NCBI RefSeq assembly: GCF_009930795.1
Contig: NZ_CP017146.1
Span: 434,001-498,000, forward strand
Origin: Marisediminicola antarctica
Lineage (GTDB): Bacteria; Actinomycetota; Actinomycetes; Actinomycetales; Microbacteriaceae
DNA length: 64,000 bases
Direction of reading: 5' to 3'
The notes beneath the pieces were generated by a model. The model ran no database searches. It worked only from the letters and a program-made list of their open reading frames with translations, and had not been told where the DNA came from. This document shows positions 52,152 to 60,204 of the stretch, piece by piece. A program made the position numbers and the translations under genes. How positions within the stretch are numbered: position 1 is the stretch's first letter; the number at the start of each line of letters is the position of its first letter.

Positions 52152-52463
52152 ATGCTGGTTCTCACGCGCAAACCCGGGGAAAGCGTGCTGATCGGCGACG
52201 ACATCACGATCACGATCCTTGAGACGCGCGGCGACGGTGTGCGCATCGGAATCGACGCGCCGCGCGGTGTTCGCATCCAGCGCGACGAGATCGTGCGCGC
52301 CCTCACCGAGGCGAACGTCGCGGCCGTCACGGCGGGCGGCGACGGCCACACGCGCATCTTGGCGGCGCTGGGCCTGTCGCCCGCCGCTGCAGCCTCGGCC
52401 GCACCTCCGGAAGCTGCCGTCCCAGCGGCAGCGATCGACCCTGACCCCGGCGCACAGGCCTGA
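52152..52463 (+). CDS. csrA: Carbon storage regulator CsrA
   Basis: A 103-residue RNA-binding translational regulator. The first 60 residues are canonical ([20 protein letters not shown] through [20 protein letters not shown]), including the RNA-binding arginine region near position 44. An Ala/Pro-rich tail of about 40 residues is added; typical CsrA is 60-75 residues. With fliW in the same locus it probably represses flagellin translation until FliW sequesters it. Last gene of the flagellar locus. Confidence 0.92.
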   Translation: MLVLTRKPGESVLIGDDITITILETRGDGVRIGIDAPRGVRIQRDEIVRALTEANVAAVTAGGDGHTRILAALGLSPAAAASAAPPEAAVPAAAIDPDPGAQA

Positions 52464-52502
52464 GCCAGCCGCCGGGCAGTCATCCCGATCGGTCGGTGGG
52501 GC

Positions 52503-52820
52503 CTATCCGCCGGTGAGAACCGCGCCCTCATTGGGCGGCTCTGGAACGAGCCTGAGCCCCGCCGTCGTGTTTGCGGACTGCATCAGGTGGTCGATCCAGA
52601 CCTTGTTGAGCCCGGGCGGCTGGCCCCCGTCGTGCTTGAACTGCAGCGGGATCGCGGGGTGGATCCACACCGTCGAGCGTGCCCCGGACTCGTCCTCCCA
52701 GGTGAACGCGAAGCTTTCATTGCGCCGGAGCTTCGCGAGCATCACGGCCTTGAGGTGTGACAGCGCGCGGTCCTCGACGGGGATTTCAGTGCTGCTCGGG
52801 CCGTAGATCAACATCGCCAT
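52503..52820 (-). CDS. Small DUF7882-like protein
   Basis: A 105-residue protein starting MAMLIYGPSSTEIPVEDRAL, with AVMLAKLRRNESFAFTWEDE, WIHPAIPLQFKH and ANTTAGLRLVPEP. It belongs to a small actinobacterial (largely Microbacteriaceae) family that databases have often mislabelled as ATP-dependent DNA ligase; it has no ligase motif. I recall this family as DUF7882, but the number should be checked. Function unknown. Confidence 0.7.
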   Translation of the reverse strand: MAMLIYGPSSTEIPVEDRALSHLKAVMLAKLRRNESFAFTWEDESGARSTVWIHPAIPLQFKHDGGQPPGLNKVWIDHLMQSANTTAGLRLVPEPPNEGAVLTGG

Positions 52821-52991
52821 TGTCGTACATCCTTACTCTGCCGGCCCCCCGGGTTGGGTCCGGAATCACAGGACATTCTCGCCCCGATCCAGTGCGGCGA
52901 CAATAACGTCACCGAGGCCACCGAGGCCAGGTTGCCTTGACTTTCGCTCGAAGTATCGCGCCCACGGCCTGATGTGTCAAGGGGGCTCGCG

Positions 52992-52997
52992 TATCCT
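52992..52997 (+). promoter_or_regulatory. Leaderless -10 box for the alpha/beta hydrolase pair
   Basis: TATCCT, six bases before the ATG at 53004; no Shine-Dalgarno. Confidence 0.5.
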
Positions 52998-53003
52998 TAA
53001 TCG

Positions 53004-53780
53004 ATGGTCGTCCCATTGTCCCCACCGTTGATAGTCCGCCAGGGCGGGCTCGAGTGCCGCCTGCACTTCGCGGGCACCCCGGTAGCGCCGGGCCGGCCGA
53101 CCTTCGTACTCGTTCACGGCATCGGGATGTCCCACCGCTATCTGCGGCGCCTTGCCGCTGTGCTCGCCCCGCACGGGCGGGTGTGCTCGATTGACCTACC
53201 GGGGTCGGGGGCGAACGCGACGCCCGCGCATCCGCTCACCGTGGAGACCTTTGCCGCCCTGATCGGGCACGCCCTCGACATGGCCGGCATCTCGTCGTGT
53301 GTGCTGCTCGGCCACTCGATGGGGGCACAGTTCGCGGTCGAGCTCGCGGTGCGCCGCCCGGCTCTCGTCTCGCACGTGGTGCTGGTCAGCCCGGTCGTCG
53401 ATCCCGAACGGCGGAGCACCGTGCACCAGGCGCTTGGGCTCGCGGCCGACTCGCTGCTCGAGTCTCCGTCGGCCAACGCGATCGTGTTCTCCGATTACTG
53501 GCGTTGCGGTCCGCGCTGGTATTTCGCGTCCCTCCCGGCGATGCTGGACTACCCGATCGAGAACCGGATCCGGCTAGTCGAGCAGCCGGTACTCGTGCTC
53601 CGCGGCTCCCGCGATCCGATTGCACGCGGCCCGTGGTGTCGCGAGCTCGCCGGGCGCGCCCGCGACGGTCGATTCGCCGAGGTCGAGGGACAGCCGCACG
53701 TCGTGCAGCACAGCGCGCCGGACGAGGTGGCGGCCCAGATTCTCGCCTTCCTGGCCGCCCCGGTCGGGCGCGGCGCGTGA
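53004..53780 (+). CDS. Alpha/beta hydrolase
   Basis: A 258-residue alpha/beta-hydrolase: HG oxyanion motif VLVHGIGMSHRYLRRL near 34-49, nucleophile elbow VLLGHSMGAQFAV (Ser about residue 109), acid in LVLRGSRDPIARGP near 208, and His in EGQPHVVQHSAP near 233. Substrate unknown. Leaderless ATG. It overlaps the next alpha/beta-hydrolase-like gene by four bases (GTGA), so the two are probably a functional pair. Confidence 0.8.
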   Translation: MVVPLSPPLIVRQGGLECRLHFAGTPVAPGRPTFVLVHGIGMSHRYLRRLAAVLAPHGRVCSIDLPGSGANATPAHPLTVETFAALIGHALDMAGISSCVLLGHSMGAQFAVELAVRRPALVSHVVLVSPVVDPERRSTVHQALGLAADSLLESPSANAIVFSDYWRCGPRWYFASLPAMLDYPIENRIRLVEQPVLVLRGSRDPIARGPWCRELAGRARDGRFAEVEGQPHVVQHSAPDEVAAQILAFLAAPVGRGA

Positions 53781-54466
53781 GGGGCATTCTGGCCAAGGGC
53801 TGGTTCTGGGTCCTCGACTACCTCTACGTGTCGTACTGGCAGGTGCGGTACGTGCTGTTCCGCGCTGACCCGGGCGAGTACCTCCGAGCGGATGCCGCGA
53901 AGCCTCCAATCCTCATTCTTCCGGGAATCTACGAGACCTGGCAGTTTCTTCGACCCCTCGCGGACCGGCTGAGCCAGGCCGGGCATCCGGTGCACGTTGT
54001 CGAGGGGCTCGGCCGCAACGCGCGGAGCGTCGTGGCGAGTGCCCCGATCGTCGCGGACTACCTGCGCGAGCACGACCTGCGCGACGTCACGATCCTCGCC
54101 CACAGCAAGGGCGGCCTCATCGGCAAGTACCTCATGCTCCGAAGCGATCCGGAGGGCCGGGTGAATCGCATGGTCGCGATCGCCACCCCGTTCTCCGGGT
54201 CGGTCTATGCGCGCCTGATGCTCGTTCCGAGCCTTCGGGCGTTCTCGCCACGGGATGCAACGACTCAGATGCTCGCGGGCAACCGCGAGGTGAACTCCCG
54301 CATAACCTCGGTCTTCGGGAGCTTCGACCCGCACATTCCCGCGGGCAGCGAGCTGCCGGGAGCCACCAACATCCGCCTTGACGTCGCGGGGCACTTTCGG
54401 ATCGTCGCCGACCCGCGAGTTCAGGATGCCGTGGCGCGCGCCGTGCAGTCACCCGCAGCCTCGTGA
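53777..54466 (+). CDS. Alpha/beta hydrolase-like protein (lipase/acyltransferase-like)
   Basis: A 229-residue protein with a hydrophobic, aromatic-rich N-terminus (GWFWVLDYLYVSYWQVRYVL) that may be a membrane anchor, then PPILILPGIYETWQFLRPLA, the elbow ILAHSKGGLIGKY (GxSxG-like AHSKG), ATPFSGSVYARLML and a late His in VAGHFRIVADP. The fold resembles PGAP1/triacylglycerol-lipase-type hydrolases. GTG start overlapping the preceding hydrolase. Substrate unknown. Confidence 0.7.
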   Translation: MRGILAKGWFWVLDYLYVSYWQVRYVLFRADPGEYLRADAAKPPILILPGIYETWQFLRPLADRLSQAGHPVHVVEGLGRNARSVVASAPIVADYLREHDLRDVTILAHSKGGLIGKYLMLRSDPEGRVNRMVAIATPFSGSVYARLMLVPSLRAFSPRDATTQMLAGNREVNSRITSVFGSFDPHIPAGSELPGATNIRLDVAGHFRIVADPRVQDAVARAVQSPAAS

Positions 54467-54477
54467 CGAACCCGGCC

Positions 54478-54483
54478 TACTCT
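54478..54483 (+). promoter_or_regulatory. Leaderless -10 box for the REC-GAF gene
   Basis: TACTCT, six bases before the ATG at 54490. The intervening six G could alternatively act as a weak Shine-Dalgarno. Confidence 0.45.
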
Positions 54484-54489
54484 GGGGGG

Positions 54490-55401
54490 ATGGCTGCCAA
54501 GATCCTTCTCGTCGCGAGCGACCCCGTCGAGGCGCTCGTCCTCTCCGAGACGCTCGTGCAGGGCGGATACCGGGTGATCCCGTCGGACGACACCATCACG
54601 GCGCTGCCCCTGGCGCGTCGGGAGGCTCCCGACCTCGTGCTCGTCGACCTGACGCTCCCCGGTGGGTTGATGCTGCTCTCGCGGCTCAGTCTCTTTCCGG
54701 ACACCGCGATGATTCCCACCGTCGCGCTCGCCGACAGCCAACTCCTGGCCGGTGAGGCGATGCGCATGGGAACCCGTGCCGTGCTGAACAAGCCGATCGT
54801 GACGCCCGATTTGCTTGCGGCTGTCTCCGACCACGTGATGTCGCCCGGGGCGCTCGAGGCCGCACCGCCCGCTCTCCTCGCGCATCAGCCCCGGCTCGAC
54901 GCACTGCGGGACCTCGGCGTGCTCGACACCCCGGCCGAGGAGACCTATGACCGCTTCACCCGGCTCGTCGCACACATTCTCGATGTGCCGGTCGCGCTCA
55001 TCTCCTTAGTGGACGATGAGCGGCAGTTCTTCACGAGCCAGGTGGGGCTGCGTGAACCGTGGGCGACCATGCGGCAGACCCCGCTCTCGCACTCGTTCTG
55101 CCAGTTCACCGTGACCTTCAGACAGCCGGTCGTGATCAACGACGCGGCGGAGCATCCGCTCGTCAGGCACAACCTCGCCGTGAGTGAGATGGATGTCGCG
55201 GCCTATGCGGGTGTTCCCCTGATCACGAGTTCCGGCGAGGCGGTCGGGTCCCTCTGCGCGATCGACGCGAAGCCGCACGAGTGGAGCGACGACGAGGTCG
55301 CCGCCCTCACCGACCTCGGTGCGATCCTGATCGAACTGCTCGAGCTGCGCGGCCCTGGCCCTGCGAAGGGTAGCGAGGCCAGCCGCCCCGACGTCGCCTG
55401 A
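54490..55401 (+). CDS. Response-regulator receiver plus GAF domain protein
   Basis: A 303-residue protein. Residues 1-120 form a receiver-like domain: AKILLVASDP, phosphoacceptor candidate in LVLVDLTLPG (about D52) and the conserved Lys in AVLNKPI. Residues about 135-290 form a GAF domain of the type DVPVALISLVDDERQFFTSQ, PLSHSFCQFTVTFRQPVVIN, YAGVPLITSSGEAVGSLCAI. It lacks a DNA-binding or enzymatic output domain, and no histidine kinase is adjacent. Start at 54490 rather than the GTG at 54463, on the leaderless spacing. Confidence 0.8.
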   Translation: MAAKILLVASDPVEALVLSETLVQGGYRVIPSDDTITALPLARREAPDLVLVDLTLPGGLMLLSRLSLFPDTAMIPTVALADSQLLAGEAMRMGTRAVLNKPIVTPDLLAAVSDHVMSPGALEAAPPALLAHQPRLDALRDLGVLDTPAEETYDRFTRLVAHILDVPVALISLVDDERQFFTSQVGLREPWATMRQTPLSHSFCQFTVTFRQPVVINDAAEHPLVRHNLAVSEMDVAAYAGVPLITSSGEAVGSLCAIDAKPHEWSDDEVAALTDLGAILIELLELRGPGPAKGSEASRPDVA

Positions 55402-55435
55402 CACGGCATCTGCCCCCGCGCCGCGCCGCACGGTG

Positions 55436-55471
55436 TTGACGGGGTCGTCGCTCAGCGAACAGACTCGACTC
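55436..55471 (+). promoter_or_regulatory. Promoter of the small acidic protein
   Basis: TTGACG (55436-55441), 18 bases, CAGACT (55460-55465), then six bases to the GTG at 55472: a -35/-10 pair with a leaderless start. Confidence 0.45.
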
Positions 55472-55705
55472 GTGGATGATTCAGACGACGACCAGTCAAT
55501 GGAACAGGTGCTCGAGAGACTGCTCGAACAGTTCCCCACCGTGCCTCGCAGACAGGTCGCGGAGCTTGTCGATGAGGAACTGGATTCCTACGACGGGGAG
55601 ATCCTCGACCAGGAAGAAGTGCCGTCGGAGGTCGAGCAGAGCGCCCGCGAGCGGCTGACCGAGCTGACGGCATCCCGTCCGGACTCCACTCCCGACGAGG
55701 ATTGA
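55472..55705 (+). CDS. Small acidic helical protein (three-helix-bundle dimerisation type)
   Basis: A 77-residue strongly acidic protein: MEQVLERLLEQFPTVPRRQV, AELVDEELDSYDG, SEVEQSARERLTEL. The pattern FPxVPRxxVxxLVxEE is that of a small actinobacterial three-helix-bundle domain family of unknown function. GTG chosen on leaderless spacing. Confidence 0.55.
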   Translation: MDDSDDDQSMEQVLERLLEQFPTVPRRQVAELVDEELDSYDGEILDQEEVPSEVEQSARERLTELTASRPDSTPDED

Positions 55706-55753
55706 CCCTCGTCGCTCTGGCGTGTCGCCCTGATACCCCTTACAGTTGATATT

Positions 55754-55767
55754 CGAACATAGGTTCG
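55754..55767 (+). promoter_or_regulatory. LexA (SOS) box
   Basis: CGAACATAGGTTCG, matching the Gram-positive/actinobacterial LexA operator CGAAC-N4-GTTCG; it sits in a slightly longer palindrome TTCGAACATAGGTTCGAA (55752-55769). It lies 24 bases before the start of the next gene. Confidence 0.8.
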
Positions 55768-55790
55768 AATGCGCGACGAGGAGGCAGACG

Positions 55791-56069
55791 ATGACGATGG
55801 TCGAGGAAGCGGTCGCGATCTGGCTCTCGCCAGACGGCGTTCCGGAGCGACTCGTCTGGCGAGGTCAACGATTCAGGGTGAGCGACACCCCGACTCCGTT
55901 CGGCCCCACTCCGGAGGAGGTACTCGGTTTCGTCACTCACCCGCCGCGGCACGGCGTCGGCTGGCGCTTTCAGGGCACCAGCGACGAATCCGGTCACGAG
56001 ACGCTCATGTTCGACGTGCTGCGCGACGACTACCGGCAGCAGTGGCGGCTGCTGCGTACCTACGCCTGA
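55791..56069 (+). CDS. Small SOS-controlled protein, DUF6504-like
   Basis: A 92-residue protein: AVAIWLSPDGVPERLVWRGQ, RFRVSDTPTPFG, GVGWRFQGTSDESGHETLMF, ending RQQWRLLRTYA. The VWRGxRxRV pattern resembles DUF6504 proteins, which in actinobacteria occur in mutasome/SOS contexts. The LexA box directly upstream supports DNA-damage induction. ATG preceded by GAGGAGG. Function unknown. Confidence 0.6.
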   Translation: MTMVEEAVAIWLSPDGVPERLVWRGQRFRVSDTPTPFGPTPEEVLGFVTHPPRHGVGWRFQGTSDESGHETLMFDVLRDDYRQQWRLLRTYA

Positions 56070-56103
56070 CCTGCTCCGCTCGCCCCACCAGGTGGCGTTG
56101 CGC

Positions 56104-56151
56104 GCCCGCCGGTGGTATCCCTTGAACAGCGACGCCCACCACCTGGCGGGC
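56104..56151 (+). other. Stem-loop upstream of the DUF6457-like gene
   Basis: GCCCGCCGGTGG (56104-56115) pairs with CCACC-T-GGCGGGC (56139-56151), a 12-base-pair stem with one bulged T and a 23-base loop, ending 21 bases before the start codon at 56173. It could be a leader element or a terminator of the preceding gene; there is no T-run. Confidence 0.45.
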
Positions 56152-56172
56152 ACCGAGATCGAAGGAGCTGCA

Positions 56173-56487
56173 ATGACCGAGAACCATGACGAGCACGAGT
56201 TGATCGAGTGGGGCCGCCGGCTCGCCCAGGCGCTGCAGATTCTCGACCTCGACGTCGCGCCCCGGGAGTTGCTCGAGATCGCCGAGAGGTCTGCGCACGC
56301 CGTGACCGGCTCCGCCGGGCCGATCACCACGTTCTACGTCGGATATGCGGCGGCGCTCGCGGCCCAGACGGGAGAGAAGACCCCCAACGAGGCGGTCGCC
56401 TCCGCCGCCTCCGTCGCCGCGCAGCTCGCGGAGGCCGGCGCCGAGGGAGGGCGCGCGGGCAGCGGCTGGACCGACACCGCGCAGTGA
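56173..56487 (+). CDS. DUF6457-like small protein, molybdenum-associated
   Basis: A 104-residue helical protein: ELIEWGRRLAQALQILDLDV, LLEIAERSAHAVTGSAGPIT, TFYVGYAAALAAQTGE. It matches a small actinobacterial family (DUF6457) usually found beside molybdopterin oxidoreductase, fdhD or mobA genes. It converges on the YdeP-type oxidoreductase gene. AAGGAG gives a good ribosome site for the ATG. Function unknown. Confidence 0.7.
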   Translation: MTENHDEHELIEWGRRLAQALQILDLDVAPRELLEIAERSAHAVTGSAGPITTFYVGYAAALAAQTGEKTPNEAVASAASVAAQLAEAGAEGGRAGSGWTDTAQ

Positions 56488-56522
56488 GCCGCGGCGCCGG
56501 TCGGCGTTAATCAGCTCGTCCC

Positions 56523-58883
56523 TCAGCTCCCTGAGGCGGAGAAGACGTCCTCCGCGATCTCGTCACGATCGGCCGACACCGGATCGAGCCGCACGATCAC
56601 CGCCTTGGACACGGGCGTGTTGCTGCCCTCGGCGACGTGGTCTAGCGGCACGAGCACGTTCGCCTCGGGGTAGTAGGCCGCCGCGCATCCCCGTGCCGTT
56701 TCGTACGAGACGACGCGGAAGCCGCGGAGCACACGGTCGACGCCATCGTTCGAGACCGTGTGCACATCGACGCGCTGGCCGTCGGCAAGGCCGAGTTCGG
56801 CGAGGTCCTCCGGGCTCACGAAGACCACGTGACGGCCGCCCTTGACCCCGCGGTAGCGGTCGTTGTGCCCGTAGATCGTGGTGTTGAACTGGTCGTGCGA
56901 GCGCAGTGTCTGCAGGATCAGCGTGCCGGCCGGACGCTCGATGCTTTCGAGATCGTTCACGGTCAGCATCGCCTTGCCGGTGGGGGTGTGGAAGGTGCGC
57001 GAGTCGCGTGGCCCGTTCGGTAGCACGAACCCACCCTCGCGGCGGATTTTCTCGTTGTACCCGTCGCATCCGTCGACGACCCGCGAGAGGTGGTCGCGGA
57101 TCAGGTTGTAGTCGCGCTCAAACCCGGCCCAGTCGACGGCGACCCTGTCGCCGAGGGTGGCGCTGGCGAGCCGGCTGATGATCGCGACCTCGGAGAGGAG
57201 CGTTGGCGAGACCGGCTCGACCTTTCCCCACGACGGATGCACGGCGCAGACCGTGTCCTCGACCGAGACGAACTGCTCGCCCGAAGCCTGCCGGTCGATC
57301 TCCGTGCGGCCCATCGTGGGAAGGATGAGCGCCTCCCGGCCGACCACAGCGTGCGAGCGGTTGAGTTTGGTCGAGATCTGCACGGTCATCTCGGCGGCGC
57401 TGAACGCGGCCTCGGCGGCGGTCGTGTCGGAGATCGCGGCCACGAGGTTGCCGCCGACGGCGAGGAACACCTTGATCGCCCCGTCCCGCATCCCCTTGAT
57501 CGTCTGCACCGCGTCGAGCCCGTGCTCGCGCGGCGGGCCGAACCCGAACTCCCGCTCGATCGCGTCGAGGAAGGCGGGCGGCATCTGTTCCCAGATGCCC
57601 ATGGTGCGGTCGCCCTGCACGTTGCTGTGGCCGCGGATCGGCGAGGCACCGGCGCCGGGCTTGCCGATGTTGCCGCGCAGCAGCAGCAGGTTGATGATCT
57701 CCTTGATCGTCGGCACGGCCTTCTTCTGCTGGGTCAGTCCCATCGCCCAGGTGATGATGACCCGGTCGGCCCGCAGGTAGCGGTCGGCGAGCTCGTCGAT
57801 CTCGGATGCCCGCAGACCGGTCGCCTCGAGCACCGCGGTGTCGTCGAGCCGGGCGAGGTGGTCCCGGAGGGCGTCGAGGCCCTGGCAGTGGCGCTCGAGG
57901 AAGTCGTGGTCGAGCACGGTTCCGGGGGCCTTGGCCTCGGCATCCAGCACCCGCTTCGACAGCGCCTGCAGCAGCGCCATGTCGCCGCCGAGCCGGATCT
58001 TGAGGAACTGGTCCGCGAGCTTGGTGCCGCGGCCGATGATGCCCTTGACCCGCTGCGGGTTCTTGTAGCGCTGCAGCCCGGCCTCCTGCATCGGGTTGAC
58101 GGCGACGATCTGCGCCCCGTTGTCCTTCGCCTCCTCGAGCGCGGTGAGCATGCGCGGGTGGTTCGTGCCCGGGTTCTGCCCCATCACGATGATCAGGTCG
58201 GCCTTGCCGAAGTCGTCGTAGGTGATGGTGGCCTTGCCGACGCCGATGGTCTGCCCCATCGCCCAGCCGGAGGACTCGTGGCACATGTTTGAGCAATCGG
58301 GCAGGTTGTTGGTGCCGAAGGCGCGCACGAACAGTTGGTAGGCGAAGGCGGCCTCGTTCGAGGTGCGTCCGCTCGTGTAGAACGCCGCCTCGTTGGGCGA
58401 GTCGAGCGAGTTGAGTTTGTCGGCGATGATCCGGAAGGCCCGCTCCCAGCTGACCGGGTGGTACTGGTCGTCGCTGGCGCTCTTGTAGACCGGCTCAGTC
58501 AGCCGACCCTGCATTCCCAACCAGTACTCGCTACGGGTCAGCAGGTCGGAGATCGGATGCTCCGCCCAGAAGTCGGAGCCGATGACGACGGGGGTGGCCT
58601 CCCAGGTCACGGCCTTCGCGCCGTTCTCGCAGAACTCGAAGGTCTTGCGGTGGTCGGGATCGGGCCAGGCACAGCTCGGGCAGTCGAAGCCGTCCTTCTG
58701 GTTGAGTGCGAGGAGGGTCTTCGCCGTGCGGGTGACGCCCATCTGCTCGACCGCTGGCTTCAACGAGTGGTAGACGCCGGGGACGCCTGCGGCCCACGAC
58801 TTCGAAGGACCGACCTCGATCTCGCTCTCGTCGGCCTCGTTCACGGTGTCTTCTGTTCCGGGGTTCTCATTCTCGCGAGTCAT
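56523..58883 (-). CDS. FdhF/YdeP-family molybdopterin oxidoreductase
   Basis: A 786-residue molybdenum bis-MGD oxidoreductase of the YdeP/TIGR01701 type. The N-terminal region has CPSCAWPDP and FCENGAKAV (only three of the usual four Fe-S Cys are apparent), then NNLPDCSNMCHESSGW with the Cys that is the likely Mo ligand, VMGQNPGTNHPRMLTALEEA, PIRGHSNVQGDRTMG and the C-terminal MGD-binding part with LRSHDQFNTTIYGHNDRYRG. Homologues are annotated as formate dehydrogenase-like or acid-resistance (YdeP), but a defined reaction is not established. A paralogue lies at 61895 on the other strand. Confidence 0.9.
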   Translation of the reverse strand: MTRENENPGTEDTVNEADESEIEVGPSKSWAAGVPGVYHSLKPAVEQMGVTRTAKTLLALNQKDGFDCPSCAWPDPDHRKTFEFCENGAKAVTWEATPVVIGSDFWAEHPISDLLTRSEYWLGMQGRLTEPVYKSASDDQYHPVSWERAFRIIADKLNSLDSPNEAAFYTSGRTSNEAAFAYQLFVRAFGTNNLPDCSNMCHESSGWAMGQTIGVGKATITYDDFGKADLIIVMGQNPGTNHPRMLTALEEAKDNGAQIVAVNPMQEAGLQRYKNPQRVKGIIGRGTKLADQFLKIRLGGDMALLQALSKRVLDAEAKAPGTVLDHDFLERHCQGLDALRDHLARLDDTAVLEATGLRASEIDELADRYLRADRVIITWAMGLTQQKKAVPTIKEIINLLLLRGNIGKPGAGASPIRGHSNVQGDRTMGIWEQMPPAFLDAIEREFGFGPPREHGLDAVQTIKGMRDGAIKVFLAVGGNLVAAISDTTAAEAAFSAAEMTVQISTKLNRSHAVVGREALILPTMGRTEIDRQASGEQFVSVEDTVCAVHPSWGKVEPVSPTLLSEVAIISRLASATLGDRVAVDWAGFERDYNLIRDHLSRVVDGCDGYNEKIRREGGFVLPNGPRDSRTFHTPTGKAMLTVNDLESIERPAGTLILQTLRSHDQFNTTIYGHNDRYRGVKGGRHVVFVSPEDLAELGLADGQRVDVHTVSNDGVDRVLRGFRVVSYETARGCAAAYYPEANVLVPLDHVAEGSNTPVSKAVIVRLDPVSADRDEIAEDVFSASGS

Positions 58884-59112
58884 CGGTCCATCCTGCCTCT
58901 CACCACGTTGTAAAGCTCTCCATCAGGGCTAACAGTTATGAGCATCCACCGCAACCGCAGCGGTTCATTTGGTTCGTTATCAGCTGCCGCGGCCAACTCG
59001 TGTCTGGTTTCCGAGCACCAGCGTGCAGAGGTTCTCCACCGCAGGAAGTTCGGGTGACACGCCGCTGTTGCTGGCGTCGCGGCGCGGCGTGTCGCAGAAT
59101 GTCCTGCGTCAG

Positions 59113-59740
59113 GTGAACGACTATGGCGCCCCGCTCCAGTTCGGATCGTTCATCACGCCAGCTGCCGCCGACCCTCTCGGAGTCGTCGCGCTCGCCGTGG
59201 CGAGCGAGACGGCCGGGCTCGACCTTGTGTGTTTTCAGGATGACCCGTACCAGTCGGCGTTTCTCCACGCGTGGACGCTCATGTCGTTCGTCGCGGCGCG
59301 CACCGATCGCATCCAGATCTCCGCGAGCGTGCACAACCTGCCACTTCGTCCGCCAGCCGTGCTGGCTCGGGCCGCGGCATCCCTGGACCTGCTCAGCGCC
59401 GGACGGTTCGCGCTGGCTCTCGGCGCGGGGGCCTTCTGGGACGCCGTCGTCGCGATGGGAGGCGAGCGCCGCACCCCCGGCGCCCGCGCATCCGATTCCC
59501 GTCTGGCTCGGTGCCTACGGGCCGCGGATGCTGCGGATCGTCGGAACCCTGGCCGACGGATGGCTGCCGTCGATGGGCCCGCTCGCTCGCTCTCCGCGAT
59601 CACGACGGGCAACGCGCGCATCGACGACGCGGCGGCGAATGCTGGGCGCGACCCTGCGGCGATTCGGCGAGCAGACGGCGCCGGCCGCACGGCAACTCGT
59701 GGCCGCCGAAGGGGGTATCCGGCACAACCCCGGTGAATAG
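59113..59740 (+). pseudogene. LLM-class flavin oxidoreductase, decayed
   Basis: Remains of a luciferase-like FMN/F420 oxidoreductase. In the frame starting at 59113 the N-terminal half is intact (LQFGSFITPAAADPLGVVAL through LLSAGRFALALGAGAFWDAV to GGERRTPG, about 59487). The expected 35-45 residues before the next motif are missing and PAHPIPVWLGAYGPRMLRIV with ADGWLPSMGPL continues in the +1 frame. The segment TTGNARIDDAAANAGRDPAA is back in the first frame, and a C-terminal APAARQLVAAEGG is again in the other. At least one deletion and two frameshifts are needed. No intact product is possible. Confidence 0.8.
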
Positions 59741-59766
59741 CCCTGACCCGGCGTGGAGGCACGGCG

Positions 59767-59772
59767 TAGTCT
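59767..59772 (+). promoter_or_regulatory. Leaderless -10 box for the cupin gene
   Basis: TAGTCT, six bases before the ATG at 59779; no Shine-Dalgarno. Confidence 0.5.
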
Positions 59773-59778
59773 CTGCCC

Positions 59779-60132
59779 ATGATCACCGACGATCCCGTTG
59801 AGACGAATCCGCTCCACTACCGCATCGTGTTCGAGAATGAGTTCGTTCGCGTGCTCGACTACACCGACGAACCGGGCACCACGACGACACCGCACGACCA
59901 TCCGAACAGCGTCATGATCACGCTGTCCGACTTCCGGCGCAGGCTCGCGAGCGGCGATCAGGAGCGCGAGGTGGCATTGGCCGCCGGGCAGGCGGTGTGG
60001 CTTCCCGCGCAGCGGCACTTCGGCGAGAACATTGGCGATACCGTCACCCACACGATCTTCGTGGAGCTCAAGGGAGCTGCGGCAGGGGAGGCCTCCGGCG
60101 CGACGCTCGGCCCCGCCGCGGCGAGTTCATAG
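59779..60132 (+). CDS. Cupin-like domain protein
   Basis: A 117-residue single-domain cupin: NEFVRVLDYTDEPGTTTTPH, DHPNSVMITLSDFRRR, then GQAVWLPAQRHFGENIGDTV and THTIFVELKG. The first His pair HDHP and the later His are candidate metal ligands. Ligand and reaction unknown. It stands alone on the plus strand and converges on the MFS small subunit, sharing a perfect hairpin between them. Confidence 0.72.
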   Translation: MITDDPVETNPLHYRIVFENEFVRVLDYTDEPGTTTTPHDHPNSVMITLSDFRRRLASGDQEREVALAAGQAVWLPAQRHFGENIGDTVTHTIFVELKGAAAGEASGATLGPAAASS

Positions 60133-60156
60133 CGCACCACAGCTGCCCGACAACGA

Positions 60157-60188
60157 CGAAGGCGGCCAGCAGAAGCTGGCCGCCTTCG
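60157..60188. terminator. Bidirectional hairpin between convergent genes
   Basis: CGAAGGCGGCCAGC (60157-60170) pairs perfectly with GCTGGCCGCCTTCG (60175-60188) around an AGAA loop. It lies between the cupin (plus) and the small MFS-associated gene (minus), so it can terminate both. There is no T-run. Confidence 0.7.
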
Positions 60189-60204
60189 GGTCGAATGGTG
60201 GGAT

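Noticed and set aside
56104-56151. Molybdenum-cofactor riboswitch
   Set aside because: The hairpin is clear, but the conserved sequence of that class cannot be shown by eye; reported only as a stem-loop.
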